Under the pieces are notes generated by a model. The model had not been told where the DNA came from, made no database searches, and saw only the letters and a list, made by a program, of their open reading frames with translations. From contig NZ_SMLG01000002.1 of the NCBI RefSeq assembly GCF_004349195.1, forward strand, positions 1 to 64,000: a DNA stretch of 64,000 nucleotides, in the 5' to 3' direction. This document shows positions 63,655 through 64,000 of the stretch, piece after piece (within the stretch, counting starts at the first letter, position 1; the number at the start of each line of letters is the position of its first letter). The position numbers were made by a program, and so were the translations under genes. The stretch comes from Flavobacterium rhamnosiphilum (GTDB lineage: Bacteria > Bacteroidota > Bacteroidia > Flavobacteriales > Flavobacteriaceae).

Positions 63655-64000
63655 ATGTATATCAACAATCCAAACATAAAACTTCCTGAAGATCCAAATA
63701 CTGTTGTTTGGAAATACCTTGACTTATCTAAATTTCTTGATTTGTTGTTGTCACAAAAGCTGTTTATGTCTCGATCGGATAAATTTGAAGATCAATATGA
63801 AGGTACCTTTAGCGAACCAACTTTTGAAGAAATAAAAAAACTTTCCATTGACAATCCTGACTTTTTAAATTTTTACAAAACCCATCGGGAAAAAGTAGCC
63901 ATTAGCAGTTGGCATATCAATGAATATGAATCATTTGCCATGTGGCAGATTTTCACGCAAAACAGTGAAGGTTTAGCGATTCAATCCACAATTGGCAGAT
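63655..64000 (+). CDS. DUF2971-domain protein, cut by the right edge
   Basis: 115 codons from the ATG at 63655 to the end of the window without a stop. VWKYLDLSKFLDLLLSQKLF, MSRSDKFEDQYEGTF, and VAISSWHINEYESFAMWQIF followed by SEGLAIQST are typical of DUF2971 proteins. Their function is unknown to me; some occur near defence or restriction genes. The rest lies outside the window. Confidence 0.8.
   Translation, partial: MYINNPNIKLPEDPNTVVWKYLDLSKFLDLLLSQKLFMSRSDKFEDQYEGTFSEPTFEEIKKLSIDNPDFLNFYKTHREKVAISSWHINEYESFAMWQIFTQNSEGLAIQSTIGR

Overview
The window looks like a chromosomal piece of a Flavobacterium-type member of the Bacteroidota. It is visibly AT-rich and most genes lack a Shine-Dalgarno sequence. 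Many genes are preceded by the Bacteroidota sigma-A -7 element TAnnTTTG, in the best cases with a TTG about 19-20 bases upstream. The gene families (type B L31, glutamine synthetase III, the long-form PurM, DUF4199 plus GT2, PorO/P-type porin) fit the same group.

Layout. 1-300: three leftward tandem promoters with repeated GCGGGTGCAAA blocks, probably the upstream region of an rRNA operon just outside the window. 803-4161: thrS-infC-rpmI-rplT, with infC apparently starting at AUA. 4353-6962: a secreted zinc metalloprotease. 7164-14093: two tandem paralogous TPR sensor kinases, a response regulator and a cluster of small unknown genes plus a solitary HsdR_N-type nuclease-fold protein. Four promoters in this cluster carry a common dyad (TTTACGG-N4-CCGTAAA or a derivative) at a nearly fixed distance from the -7 box, which suggests a local regulon. 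14364-22432: a secreted nuclease, a porin, a DcuB-type transporter, aspartase, glutaminase and a secreted protein of the family usually labelled asparagine synthetase B; together these suggest Asn/Gln/Asp use and C4-dicarboxylate exchange. 22525-26449: a small membrane protein, a PepSY-like secreted protein, a REP-like palindrome and a four-gene NarL-type two-component operon. 26692-32612: housekeeping genes on the minus strand (dnaB, accA, DMT transporter, LptF/G permease, tgt).

32.7-35.9 kb is an accessory stretch of unknown genes with a frameshifted small ORF and dispersed repeat sequence. It is followed by a five-PAS protein lacking a kinase domain (35908-38061), a GNAT acetyltransferase, a large GH31 glycosidase with dockerin-like and cohesin-like modules, and an M16 protease. 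46-52 kb holds purM, a DUF4242 protein, an OmpA-family protein lying between a decayed copy of the glnA 3' end and the intact GSIII gene, and TerC. 52.9-64 kb holds an ABC-F ATPase, a MITE with 18-bp inverted ends and a 10-bp direct repeat, an L,D-transpeptidase, a GlmU-like protein, L31, DUF4199-GT2, an ORF6N protein with a series of palindromes before and inside the gene, a phosphohexomutase, an MsbA-like ABC exporter and the start of a DUF2971 gene cut by the right edge.

No tRNA, rRNA gene, CRISPR array, complete insertion sequence or prophage was seen. The most unusual items are the fixed-spacing dyad regulon at 11.6-13.0 kb, the ORF6N palindromes, the glnA remnant, the MITE and three copies of a structured intergenic repeat family.
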